From NCBI GenBank assembly GCA_033439265.1, contig JAVTVX010000034.1:11191001-11255000 (forward strand): a stretch of DNA of 64,000 nt. Reading direction: 5' to 3'. Below the pieces are notes generated by a model, which was not told the DNA's origin, did not search any database, and saw nothing but the letters and a program-made list of their open reading frames with translations. Below are positions 1 through 10,589 of the stretch, piece after piece (position 1 is the stretch's first letter; each line of letters opens with the position of its first letter). Source of the stretch: Dillenia suffruticosa. Taxonomy: Eukaryota > Streptophyta > Magnoliopsida > Dilleniales > Dilleniaceae. The position numbers were made by a program, and so were the translations under genes.

Positions 1-174
1 AATGAAAATGAAAAAGAAAATGACATAAAAAAATATATTTCTACTACTGTATTAGCAACATCTTTCATCAACAGTTGACTCACCCATCACCATAGTCGAG
101 TTACTAAGCTCATTTTTCTTTATTATTATTATTTTTTCATCCTTGAGGACAATGATGCTTTCGGGGGAGAATAT
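1..174 (+). repeat. 3' internal tail of a family A LTR element (partial, enters from left)
   Basis: This stretch matches the region just upstream of the second LTR (about 1610-1768) and of the third LTR (about 32390-32545). All three carry the 'gtcga...ttactaagctc' block, a 'ccttgaggacaa' block and a purine-rich run (here tcgggggaga, 161-170) directly before the LTR, which would serve as polypurine tract. It is therefore the end of an internal region whose left part lies outside the window. No coding potential is visible. Confidence 0.7.
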
Positions 175-597
175 TGTAATGATTGTTAAGAAAATTTCAA
201 ATACAATGGCTAGCTCCAACAAACCAACCAACTATCAACATATGTATTGTAGTTAGTTGAAATTGTAACCAGAATTAGCTAGGCTGTTTAGATTATTAGG
301 CAATTAGTTAAAGCATCGTATAAACAATGGATCCAAAACCCAAAATGGATTTCAAGGAATTGGATAATGTTTTTCACTCCCTCTCTTTGCTTCTTCTCTC
401 TCTCTCTTTACTTCTTTCTCTTTCTTCTCTCCTATCTCAGTTCTCTCTATTCCTACCATTATCCACGGCGCCAATCACCATCTACTATGCAACTTCATCT
501 CCCTCCCCTGCATTCTTGATGCTTTGTTTTTCCTTCTCATTTGTACATGTTGAACAAGTTAAGCTCAAATATTAGGCTAGGGCATTGGATCGTCACA
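175..597 (+). repeat. Family A LTR, copy 1
   Basis: LTR starting TGTAATGATTG and ending ACA, followed three bases later by a tRNA-Met primer binding site (tggtatcaga at 601-610). It has a close relative at 1769-2223 and a truncated one at 32546-32620. It holds a pyrimidine-rich tract (about 375-440), as is common in plant LTR leaders. The 82-residue ORF inside it is low-complexity Leu/Ser and not a gene. Confidence 0.75.
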
Positions 598-1768
598 AAT
601 TGGTATCAGACCTCACAATTCTTGATATAGTCAATAGTAGAAGATAATTAGTAGAGGAATATAACAAAGAACAAGAGATTCACATGTAAGAATGGAAGAA
701 AAAATTGAAAGAACATGACAAAAGGATGGATGCTCTAATGGTATGCATTGATGGCAAATTGAACATTATATTGAAAATGTTTGGTATCGATAAAATTATC
801 AAAACTTGTAGAAAGAGAGCAAGAAAATAAAAAGAAATTGGATGGTAGCAAAACAAATTAAATGAGAGAAGAAATAAAGTCAAAATCTATAAAAGAATAA
901 TTGATGAAACAAGAAGTTGGGATACAGAAATTTTGTGTGGAAGTGGATGGAATACAGATGCAATTGGAAGATGAAAAGGAAGCGGAACAAGAAGTCTTCA
1001 TGGTCAGTAATAATACCCTTATAAAGATATTGTGTAATGATAAAAGTTTGCAATCTCCTCTACCTTCAACTCCGGTCAATAGCAGAGGAAAGGTAGAAGC
1101 AAAGGTGTCTAGAAACCACTAGCTTGGTTTTCTCTTACTTGACGAAATTGTTGTATTGGAATATGTCATTCAAATTCCAATGTTTGGAGTAGAAGATGCA
1201 AAACAATAAGATAAGTAATTTGGAAAATGCAAGAAACAACCAACGTGGGTTGACTCAACTGGATGTGGGGTTGAGTTCCCTTAAGCATGATCGAGGTTCG
1301 ATTCCCACCGGGAACATCGGGCCCTCATGTGTATGGAGCGTTCCCTGTTGGGAGACCCTCCCTCCGAACAGGAGCCACTGCAGCGGTCGGTCCGGATTAG
1401 TCAGGGCGAAGCCCCGGATACCGGGCGGTGTCCAAGACATGGTACCAAAAAAAAATGCAAGAAACAGAAGCATGACGAGATTGAAGCAGTTTCAGGTAAC
1501 GTATTTGATATTGTTTTGGAAGAGGAATTGGAACATAAGTAGAAATAAAAGTCGAAAAAAGGAGAAAATAAAATTCAAGAACAACAAGAAGAAGAAGAAG
1601 AAGAAAAAGAAAAAGGAAAAGACAAAAAAAAAATTATATTTCTGCTATTGTATCTTCAATATCTTCTTTATTAGTCGACTCACCTATCGCTGTAGTCGAC
1701 TTACTAAGCTCAACTTTCAATTTTATTTTAATCCTTGAGGACAAGGATGCTTTCAATGGGGGTTATAT
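598..1768 (+). mobile_element. Family A internal region 1 (non-autonomous LTR retroelement)
   Basis: Internal domain between LTR copies 1 and 2, about 0.94 kb once the inserted SINE is removed. It starts with a tRNA-Met PBS (601-610) and ends with a purine-rich tract next to LTR 2. Broken reading frames at about 690-1120 give a Lys/Glu-rich, probably coiled-coil polypeptide (for example LEDEKEAEQEVFMVSNNTL), which resembles the N-terminal part of a gypsy Gag, but there is no protease, RT or integrase. I infer a short element that depends on a partner for transposition. The family is not one I can name. Confidence 0.6.
1239..1451 (+). mobile_element. tRNA-derived SINE with 15-bp target-site duplication
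   Basis: An insertion of about 213 bp flanked by the perfect direct repeat AAAATGCAAGAAACA (1224-1238 and 1452-1466). The head carries RNA polymerase III signals: a box A-like TGACTCAACTGG (1251-1262) and a box B GGTTCGATTCC about 34 bp downstream (1295-1305). The body is GC-rich, unlike its host element, and ends in a poly(A) run. The related family A sequence at 32248 onward lacks this segment. A SINE would be moved by LINE machinery. The family name is not known to me. Confidence 0.8.
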
Positions 1769-2223
1769 AGTAATGATTGTAAGAGAATTTCAAATACAAC
1801 GGCTAGCTCCAACAAACTAACCAACTATCAACACATGGGTTGTAGTTAGTTGAAATTGTAACCAGAATTCTTTAGGCGATTTAGATTTTTAGGCAATTGG
1901 TCAAAACATTGTATAAATGATGGATCCAAAACCCAAAATGGATATCAAGGAATTGGAGGATATTTATCACTTCCTCCCTTTACTTCTTCTTCTCTCTCTC
2001 TTTCTGACCCCTCTCCCTAGTTCTTTCTTTCTCAATCTCCTTATTTTTCTTTTATCCTATCTCAGTTCTCTCTATTACCACCATTATCTACGACACCCAT
2101 CACCATCTACTGTGCAACTTCATCTTCCCTCCCCTACATTTCTTGATGCTCTCTTTTCCTTCTTGCCTATACACGTTGAACAAGTTAAGCTGAAATCTTA
2201 GACCGGAGCACTAGATCATGACA
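1769..2223 (+). repeat. Family A LTR, copy 2
   Basis: Matches LTR copy 1 along most of its length, including the 'atggatccaaaacccaaaatgg' block and the pyrimidine-rich stretch. It ends ...ATGACA, followed by a PBS-like TGGTATTAGAGC (2226-2237) with one change. The first dinucleotide has mutated from TG to AG. It is shared by two internal regions (598-1768 and 2224 onward), so the array is LTR-internal-LTR-internal. Confidence 0.75.
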
Positions 2224-2684
2224 AATTGGTATTAGAGCTCATAATTTTTAGCATAGTCAATGATAAAACAAAATTGGTTAGAGGACTATAATGAAAAATA
2301 AGAGATTAACATGCAAGAATAGAAGAAAAAACTTGGAGGAACATGACAAAAGGATGGATGCTCTCATGGCACACATTGATCAGAAATTGAACATTATTTT
2401 GAAAATGTTTGGTATCGATGAGGATATTAAAATTTTAATGGAAAGGTAGCAATAAAATAAAAAGAAATCAGACGATAGCAAAAAAAATAAAATGGCAGAA
2501 AAGACAATGTCAAAATCCATGGAAGAACAACTGAAGAAACAAGAAGTTGGGATGCCAAAATTTTGAGTAGAAGTGGATAGAAAACAGATGCAATTGGAAG
2601 ATGAAATGGAGGTGGAACAAGAAGTCTTCATGGTTAGTAATAATACCCTCGTGAAGATATTGTGTAATGATAAAAGTTTGGAAT
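2224..2684 (+). mobile_element. Family A internal region 2, first segment
   Basis: Homologous to about 600-1050 of internal region 1, with the same broken Gag-like frame (KRMDALM, LEDEMEVEQEVFMVSNNTL). It is cut at ...GTTTGGAAT where the gypsy element at 2685 begins, and resumes at 20730 with GGAATTTCCC..., homologous to the sequence that follows in internal region 1 (about 1051). The interruption is therefore a later insertion. Confidence 0.75.
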
Positions 2685-5123
2685 TGTAACACTGAAAATT
2701 CAGTTTTAGAAATTTTGTTAAACGTCTTTATAATATAATGGAAATTTTTAATTTTATTGATTTTTGATTTTGGGGTATTAAATTGGAGTTTTGGTGTATT
2801 TAAAACACTCGTGTTTGCAAATTCGTAGTGCATTCCATTGTTGATAAATTTGGAGTTTTAATATAATATGAGTATGAATATATATTTATTTATTAAAAAA
2901 AAAAAGAGAGATTGGCATGGAATAGGGGAGAAAATTCGCAAGAGAAGGAGAAACAAATGGGCATATAGTGGAAAGGTAAAAAGACCAATTTGCCCTTAGA
3001 GTCTAAGTGAACACTTAACATAAGAGAGGGTTAAAACAGTAATTTTACCCCCAATTTGATGTCCACACACAGAAGGAAGGTCTTCTTCTTATATTTTTTC
3101 TTCCTTTTTTTTTTCTTTCTCTCCTTCACGTGACTGCTTCTTTCTCCTTCTCTCTCGGTCTCACTCTCACTCAAATCTCTCTCTCTCTTTAATTTTTCAA
3201 CCAACGAACCTCATTTTGCATTAAACACACTAAAGGGAGACCCAAATTCTTAAATCAATTCTAGAAATGAAGGATTAAACGATGGAAATTTAGGGTTCAC
3301 GAAGGGAGAAAATTTGGGTTTTTGAAACTCAACCCAAAAACGCGATCCAATCTTCAAATCAAGATAATTTCCTAACCCTAATCTTGGATTTAACTACGTT
3401 TTTGCTAGATTTAATTTGTATTAGGGAGATTAAAGAAATTGCCTTAGAGAACCCTAGGTCTATGAATTATGGAGATTTTAGGAAAATCAGAGTAAACATT
3501 TTTTTTTCTATATACATTTGGTGTTATTAATGACATTAGGATGTACATTCATGATTTTTGGACAATTAGGAGTTTGAAATGTTTTGATTCCTTTCTACAG
3601 ATTCTTCTGGATCTAATCATGATTTATAATGCGCATGAATTAGCTTCAGAATCAACACTAATCAGAAAGATAAAGCTGAAAATCAATTGAGGATTGGAGT
3701 AAGACTTTATTGGACTAAATTATGGAAATTGAGAGTGGGTACCATCCTTAAAGGTTAGTGGATGGCTATTTTCATATGAATAAGAAATTACTTTCAACCA
3801 TGGTTTCTCAATTAAATTTTTAAATGAGTTTGTGGAATGGAATTATAAATATTTTGAGATTGTGGTGAGCCTTGAAATGAATTTTGTGACAAAGCCACGA
3901 CTTTTGAATTTGAATGATAATTTATTTGCACCGTGTTATGATTGAATACTCATATGAATTGTGAAATGTTGCTCTATTTTATACATTAAGTATGAATTGA
4001 TTATGAAATTTAATGTGATAACATAGTGCTAGAAATGAAACAACTATAGTCTAAGTCTTGCCATGAACCAAGCCATCAGGGCGGCATGGTTAAGGCTGGT
4101 TAAATTGGCCTGGGGAAGGTGGGTTGGAGAGCCTCCACCAGCCACCAGATAACATGGTAGCACCCCATGAAGCTCCTGGCTAACGCCAAGGAAAAAGGGG
4201 ATTTTATAAAACTATAGAAAAAAAACCCCTTTGCAGATCCTGCCAATGACCATCGGTAGGATAATATTTTCGACACACCCCAAAATTATGGAAAAAAATG
4301 AATATAGACTGTTTGATTTGATTATATGAGTTTTGGTAGTTTGATATGAATGATTTTATGTGAATGAATTTTTTTATTATTTTAAATTATATTTGATACA
4401 TGCAATTGGCATCATCACCTTCACCCCTTATTTATCTACTGCATACCATTGCACTCCACTCACTGGATATTTAAAATACTCACCCCCTTATTTTTAACAA
4501 TTCTTTCCAGAGAAAGTATAGAGTGATGACGTCTACTAGTGATGATCGGAGGTTTATTTTTGGTTGATTTTGAGTAAGTATGGATTTTGAAATCATTTTG
4601 AGAGTTGTAGATCATCGGACCATGGAAAGAAAGTTCTGTACATCTCATTTCATGCGGATTTTACTGATACTGATTGAATTCTTCGAGCAAGTATTGAAAA
4701 AATCCAAACGATTATGATTTGGGATTTCATTCATTTGTATGAAATTATTTTTGAGAAAATGTTTTATCTTGTACTGAGATATTTAGATTATAATGATATA
4801 TTTCAATATATTATTCTGATTTTATAAGTTTTATGAACTGTTAAAGAATTCTGCATTAGCTGGGATGGTCACACTACATATATGCATGCACAGGGATTTC
4901 CCGATTGTATGCCGATGCATGCATGTGTGTACAGGGATAGGCCGGATGGGTCCCTTGCATGTGTGGTGTATATGATTTCTTATTTTGATGGTTTTTATAT
5001 TTTGAAAGATTTATTATACAATTGGAATGCCTTATGCTATCCCGGTATATGATGAGGTTATGCTTGTATGTCGAAATAACGCGGTGATTGTTGCGCGCTC
5101 GACTCGAGGGTCGAGGCATGACA
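2685..5123 (+). repeat. 5' LTR of the Tekay-like gypsy element
   Basis: Begins TGTAACACTG and ends ATGACA. It pairs with the 3' LTR at 18347-20729 over its whole length, with roughly 90% identity by eye in the first 200 bp. It carries the GC-richer block near 4070-4250 (gccatcagggcggcatgg...) in both copies. The terminus agrees with the PBS eight bases downstream and with the 5-bp TSD just upstream. Confidence 0.85.
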
Positions 5124-5130
5124 ATTTTAT

Positions 5131-5142
5131 TGGTATCAGAGT
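5131..5142 (+). promoter_or_regulatory. Primer binding site for initiator tRNA-Met
   Basis: TGGTATCAGAGT, 11 of 12 matching the usual plant PBS TGGTATCAGAGC, seven bases after the 5' LTR end. It would prime minus-strand DNA synthesis of the gypsy element. Confidence 0.85.
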
Positions 5143-5386
5143 CAGGTTCATGATTTTGAATGTTTAAAGATTTGAATTTTCTCCAGATGTCCCTGATGGT
5201 TTCCAATGGTTTTGAATTGTATGCTGTTTTGAAAATTTTGATTTTTAAGGATTTGCTTTTAAGAAATGTACAGAACTTTTCATGGATCCTTATGGACTAG
5301 GTTTAATTTTTATTTTTAGGGGGTTAAATGTTTAGTACGATACCTAATATAGTGAGCTCAAGATAATGTTTCTTCTTGTAGGAACC

Positions 5387-5890
5387 ATGCCGCCTAGACG
5401 AAGGATGATGAACATTAGTGAGATTCCTCCTCCTGAGCATGAGGATGAATCATCCTCACATGCTCCAACTTCTCTTCCAACTGCCACAAGCACACACTCA
5501 GATCCTTCCACCGGTATTCCCCTGCCTCCTATAGCTGCCCTCCAGCAAGTGATGGAGTGGTGGAACTCTTTCAGAGCACAATATCAAGCTCCACCTCAAC
5601 TTTCTGTTCCTTTACTGGTTCCTCCTTCTACACCTGCTATGGCACCTAGTGTTCCCATAGCACCTACTCCACCGGTTGTTATGTCGAGCGATCGTGCTAT
5701 GGTTGAGTTGTTAGAGCTACTCAAAGAGGCAAGGCAGCTCAGATGTGAAACTTTTTCTAGCACCTGTAACGCCTCAGTGGCCAAGAAATGGATTGGCCGA
5801 ATTCAGGAAGTTGTCACCGATACACAACATTTAACTCCGGGTTTTCTTCACCCAAGAAGGATGCGAGGGTCCAGACCCGGGTGCTATTGA
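5387..5890 (+). pseudogene. Truncated Gag of the Tekay-like gypsy element
   Basis: Starting at the ATG of MPPRRRM (the upstream in-frame ATG at 5366 is less typical of these elements), the frame gives a Pro/Ser/Thr-rich N-terminus followed by a segment with AKKWIGRIQEVV, the beginning of the retrotransposon Gag core. It stops after about 167 residues. The rest of the core, the CCHC zinc knuckle and the aspartic protease expected in a gypsy polyprotein are absent. The next recognisable gypsy coding sequence is the start of RT at about 15345. Confidence 0.7.
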
Positions 5891-6542
5891 TTCAGAGGGA
5901 TCTAGATGTCGGAAACCTCCCGAAAACTCAAAAATGCTTTATTTTAAAAATTTGAAGATATCGATTGTGCAAAATCTCATACACAATCTATTTTCGGTGT
6001 CCATTTTTCAAAATATAATTATTTTGGATCAATTTTAAATAAAAAAATCAAGAAAAAAAATTTTAAAAATTCATTAAAAATCATGCAGGCAAAAGTAAAA
6101 TTAGTTTTAATATCAAATATTAGAATGTATGATAATTTTAATAAGGTAAAAATTGAGTCAAAATAAAGTGAATGTAAAAAGAGGATTTTAGGTTAGCCTT
6201 GGTCATACTTTTCTTTAACTTCTAGAGACCCCAAAACTATCAACTAAAAGAGAATTTATATAAACTTTCAACTATCATAGAGTTATTAAAACTTTAAAAT
6301 TGTTACTTTGAATTGTTGTTGAACGTTATGAAAAGTTAATTAAATATTTAAAGTGAAAAAACAAAGATTAATTATGTGAAGATTTGAATGAATTATCAAA
6401 ATCTAATTAAATACAACGTAATTCAAAATTTTGTCTATTTTTATTACATTTAATTTATTTCGATTATATTTTTTTCTATTACCTTGATTTTTAAATATAT
6501 TAATTTATGAAATTTGAATTTTTATGAAATATTTCTAACATA

Positions 6543-6609
<67 letters not shown>

Positions 6610-7251
6610 TAAGAGACAAAAAGAAAAAACAGGAAGATACTTCGAAATTTTTCAATTTGTTTTCATCATAGGAACTAGCCAAGAATGTAACGTACGATTT
6701 GTTACTATCAAACATGAAGCCATCTAAGTGTCATCATCTAATAATGCACAAATTTAGAGCAATTAAATGAATGTCAAGCTGATCGCAAATATCACCATGC
6801 CCATGTGACCAACTTCTCTGTTATCCCTTTTGAATGAACAAAATTAAATTACCCTTTTGACAAACATAACAAAAACGAGGATAATGAAAAGAAACCAATG
6901 AATTAGAGCCATTAAGTTTTTATGGAAGTTTGCCTATCACATCATTTCCATCAATTTATTGCTCAGAGATCCTTCAAGCTCATACCCACCGTTCAAATAC
7001 TTATCAATCATTAATTATTTTTCTGCCTTTTTTTGTTAAAAATGAAGATAATAACACTTGAGCCTTGATTGATGTGTGCCTAAATGGAATCTTTCATGAC
7101 CCAATTTGCCAGTAATACAGACACCCTAAGAGACCCACTTCTCTTTGAACTCTAGTCCCCCTTTAACGTACCCTTGCGTGGGGCCATGTCAAGCGGACAA
7201 CTGTTGGGCATAGCCAATTTTGAGCGCATGCGGCTCAAACCAAACCAAGTG
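5891..7251 (+). other. Unassigned AT-rich DNA inside the gypsy element
   Basis: No coding sequence is recognised. It begins near TGTCGGAAACCTCC (5905), which could be the edge of another inserted element, but I find no matching second end. It contains a pure (TA)n run at 6548-6606. It is unlike any part of the gypsy element and probably represents inserted or rearranged DNA. Confidence 0.4.
6548..6606. repeat. (TA)n microsatellite
   Basis: An uninterrupted alternating T/A run of about 59 bp, bounded by ...aatatg and gcataag. The Tyr-Ile repeat ORFs reported across it on both strands are artefacts of the repeat. Confidence 0.95.
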
Positions 7252-7259
7252 TATATAGG

Positions 7260-7814
7260 TAGGCCCGGCAATCGAGCTTTTTGAGCCGGGCTTTGCAAGG
7301 CTCGAGCTCGGCCCGTTTAAAATTTTATAGGCTCGAGCTCGAGCTTGGCCCGAGAAAATTAGAAAAATTTAGGCTCGAACTTGGCCCGAAATATTAAAAG
7401 GGCCTCGGGCCCATTTCGGGCCAGGCTTGAGCCCGAATAGCAATTTTTTCTCCTTTAAAAAATCCATTAATTCAATTTTTCATTCCCAAAATTACAATGC
7501 CACAAAAATAAAACTAAATAAAAAATCCAAAGAGACATAATATTTTGATTTATATAGCTAAGTGAAATGTAAATGTACCTAGAATTATTCCAAAAAAAAA
7601 AAAAACCTTCACAAATTCTATCAAAAAATAAACACCAAAGGGCTGGGCTTTTAACAGGCCGAGCTCATCTATGCTCAGGCTCGGCCCAAACTTAAGACGA
7701 GCCTAAAAATTAGGCCCGAGCTCGGCTCGGTTCTAAAATGGGCCAGGCTCGGCCCTTCAAAACTGGCCGAGCTCGAGCCGAGCTCGAGCCGGCCTGGCCC
7801 AATTGCCAGTCCTA
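7260..7814. mobile_element. Non-autonomous hAT-type transposon (MITE-like) with perfect 8-bp TSD
   Basis: A 555-bp unit whose ends read TAGGCCCGGCAATCGAGC and, on the opposite strand, TAGGACTGGCAATTGGGCC. These are imperfect terminal inverted repeats of the kind seen in plant hAT elements. An identical 8-bp direct repeat TATATAGG flanks it (7252-7259 and 7815-7822), the TSD length of the hAT superfamily. The subterminal thirds are very GC-rich with repeated GGCTCG/GAGCTCGAGCC words; the centre (7441-7625) is AT-rich and non-coding. A transposase from another copy would be needed. Confidence 0.85.
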
Positions 7815-7822
7815 TATATAGG

Positions 7823-9061
7823 ACATGGAGAAATGGAAGGCGGCTCAATACAAAAAACATAGGACCAAATAATCTAACTCAAAAAAATCTTTCTCTCAAA
7901 TCACATAAATAATTGACTAGAATAACTAATAAATAAAAAATTAATTATCCACAGTAAGTCATGATCACCCCCACAAAGAAAATAAAAAATTTTAATCTTG
8001 TAAATTCTGCAAATAAGGAATAAGAAAATAATGGGACCGTAATCAATTTTCAAAATACCAATAATTCAAATAATAAGAGAGTTCTCGAGTTAGAACAACA
8101 AATTATGAAGAAAAAATGGTTTTGGATAATAACATAGCTAAGATAAAGATATCCATTGATAATTACCGACTCATATCAAACAATAATGACGATAAGGGTC
8201 AAATTAGATTGGATTCATAGATTTAAGAAAACTTTTAGGTTTTTAGGTTGTAAGACATTACCAAAAAAAAAAAAAACCGAAAATCCTACACAAGAATACA
8301 ACAAAAATAATCTTACCTATCTAAATTTGTATCTCCATGTTCCTCAACAATCATTCAAAAATTTCTAACAAAACAAATAAAAATTCTCTATTCAATCATT
8401 GCAAGTTCTCCCTCAAACTCTTGGCCATAACACTCTCCCTCTCTCTAATTTTCTGCTGTCCCAAGGAGGGAAGGCTAGCCGCACCAATTCAAACCCCTCA
8501 ATTTCATATTTGTTTTGACAACATCCTCCAAAATAACACTAATTGCTACCAAACAATTAGTACTAAATGGGCTTCAGATCGAGGGGCTTATAACAGAAAC
8601 ATAATGATACTAAGTTTTGGCCCAATAACGAAACTTTCAGAACACATCGGTCATCCTCCATTAGGACCAAATGGGTCCAAACTTCGATCTTGGGTTGAAA
8701 TGATAAGAGCGCATCATGCCCATCAGACAATCCTCATGGAAGGCACAATAATGAGGGATATAAATATTTATATATTTATGTTATAAACTATCGGTTAATC
8801 CGATTCCGATTCGAGTCAAGCTGGATTTTTAAGGAACAAATTTCTCTTATCACTTGTTTCTCTATCCACGAGATTTGAACTCAAAAATTTGTTTAATTGA
8901 TAACATAACATAATTATTAGATTAACTAACCCTTAGTATAAGAAGGGAAATAAGAAACGCTAACAAATATTAAAGAAACATAAAGGAGTAACAAATTATT
9001 TAATTATATGCTAATTTGTTTGGAAAATTTCAAGTTCTCTTAACTTATATCAAACCATTTT
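7823..9061 (+). other. Unassigned DNA between hAT element and copia LTR
   Basis: A 149-codon ORF (8337-8786) has a hydrophobic start but no recognised domain, and the composition is that of intergenic DNA. A sequence near 8868-8881 resembles a pol III box B on the minus strand, without a convincing box A. I see no gene here. Confidence 0.35.
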
Positions 9062-9532
9062 TGTTGGAATATGCCCATTGAGGAGTATTTGGGTAATTTA
9101 GGAATGGAGTAACTCCCATCATTTACCACCCCATTAACCACCCATAATGACTTACCTATTCAACCCCAAGTGAGGCCCTACGTGAGAGGCTTGGTTTTTC
9201 ACTTCCATTAGAGATGAACAGTAACCGTGAGAAGAAAAATAGTGAGAAAATGGCTAGGATTGCATAATTCTCTAGAGAGAGAAAACACCGTGAGGGTTGG
9301 AGATTTTCGTGTAAGCAAATCTCCCATCGTCAAACGATTCACCGGACATGAGGCTTAAGGCGTCGTGAAATTGCGGTGATGGTTCGATTGTGTGATTACC
9401 ATCCGACCGTGCGATCCGTTCGAAAAATATCGCGACACGATCGATTTTTGGAGACCGTCTTATCGAGATATTTATCCCGAAAAATTTCAAACTATTTATT
9501 TTACGCTTCCGCATGTGCGATTAAATCCAACA
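9062..9532 (+). repeat. 5' LTR of the plus-strand copia
   Basis: Starts TGTTGGAATATG and ends AAATCCAACA, the short terminal inverted repeat TGTTGGA/TCCAACA typical of copia LTRs. TTGGTATCAGAGC (PBS) follows at once. The last 40 bp (cttccgcatgtg...aaatccaaca) resemble the end of the LTR at 29871-30313 read on the minus strand, but the upstream part differs, so the two are related and not recent copies of one another. Confidence 0.85.
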
Positions 9533-10589
9533 TTGGTATCAGAGCGAGTTTGGATTTAATTAAAATTATTTCAGAAATATTTTTTGGGGTATAAAATTTT
9601 GGGGTCCGAATCACGGATAGATTTCTTGAATCCGAGAACACCGTAGGAATACCCATGGCCCAAGGATTACAAAACTATTTTTTGTTTAATTTTCCGAGCA
9701 TGTTTAGGCCATGAAATGTCCAGTCGAAGTTTGCGACCGTACGGACTTGAAAACCTTATATCTATGACTTTAGAGGGCGGATCGATACATGAAAATGTTA
9801 TAAGTGCGTTCCTAGCATCTAGATCTACATTTTCATGTCTTTTATTGTAAGTTTTGGATGCCGGAAACCGAGATTTCCGAATGGCCGCGGAGGGCCGCGA
9901 CTGGGGTGGTTGAGTTCCACCATTTTTGGACTTAAATCCTTCTAAAATCAAGTGTAGAATGTTTGGAGGATGCTCACTAATTTTTTCCAGTAAAAAAATG
10001 CGAGAAAAAGTAGCCGGAATTGAGTTTTCCGGCAGTCAGGTCAAAAAACCCGTTATAGAACCCGTCGGGCAAAGAAGACAGGCCCAGACCCGCGGGTGCG
10101 TGTACTTCACGGGCCACACAGGTGCGTGAAGCGGTCAGTCCCCCGATTCGGGTCGGACCCTGACCCGAACTGACCCGCAACCAACCCGTTGACCGGACGG
10201 TTGGGTCAAACCCTAACCCGTTGACCGACCCGGTCTAACCCGCCTCAACACGGCTCAGCGAGTGATGGCACGTGAGCCGCGCGCCGCGACTGGGTGTGCG
10301 TGAGCTGAGCCGCGCTAGGTGCGTGACGGCACGTGTGAGGCGCGCCGCCCGTCTGGCGCGTACGCCAGGCTGCTGCCAGCGCGTGGAGGGCACCACCAGC
10401 TCACTGGTTGTGGTAAGATGCGATTCCGGATTGTGGTGTATGGTGTCCATCGACTCATACACTTGCTTTGGGGTCTATACTCAAATCATTTTGGTCTTGA
10501 TAATTCGTAGAGCGCATAAAAATGTGATAATAAGTATCTCAAAATCACAAATGTCTCTATTAATGCGTTAAAAACTGTCGTATTAAATT

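Noticed and set aside
600-612. TGGTATCAGA motifs as possible tRNA genes
   Set aside because: They are primer binding sites complementary to the tRNA 3' end, each directly following an LTR. No cloverleaf is present.
1196-1738. 180-codon ORF
   Set aside because: It runs across the SINE, its target duplication and an AAG-rich stretch, and the protein is low complexity. It is not a gene.
6500-6727. Tyr-Ile repeat ORFs on both strands
   Set aside because: Pure product of the (TA)n microsatellite.
8840-8890. Possible minus-strand SINE (box B-like gttcaaatctcg)
   Set aside because: No box A at the right distance, no tail and no target duplication.
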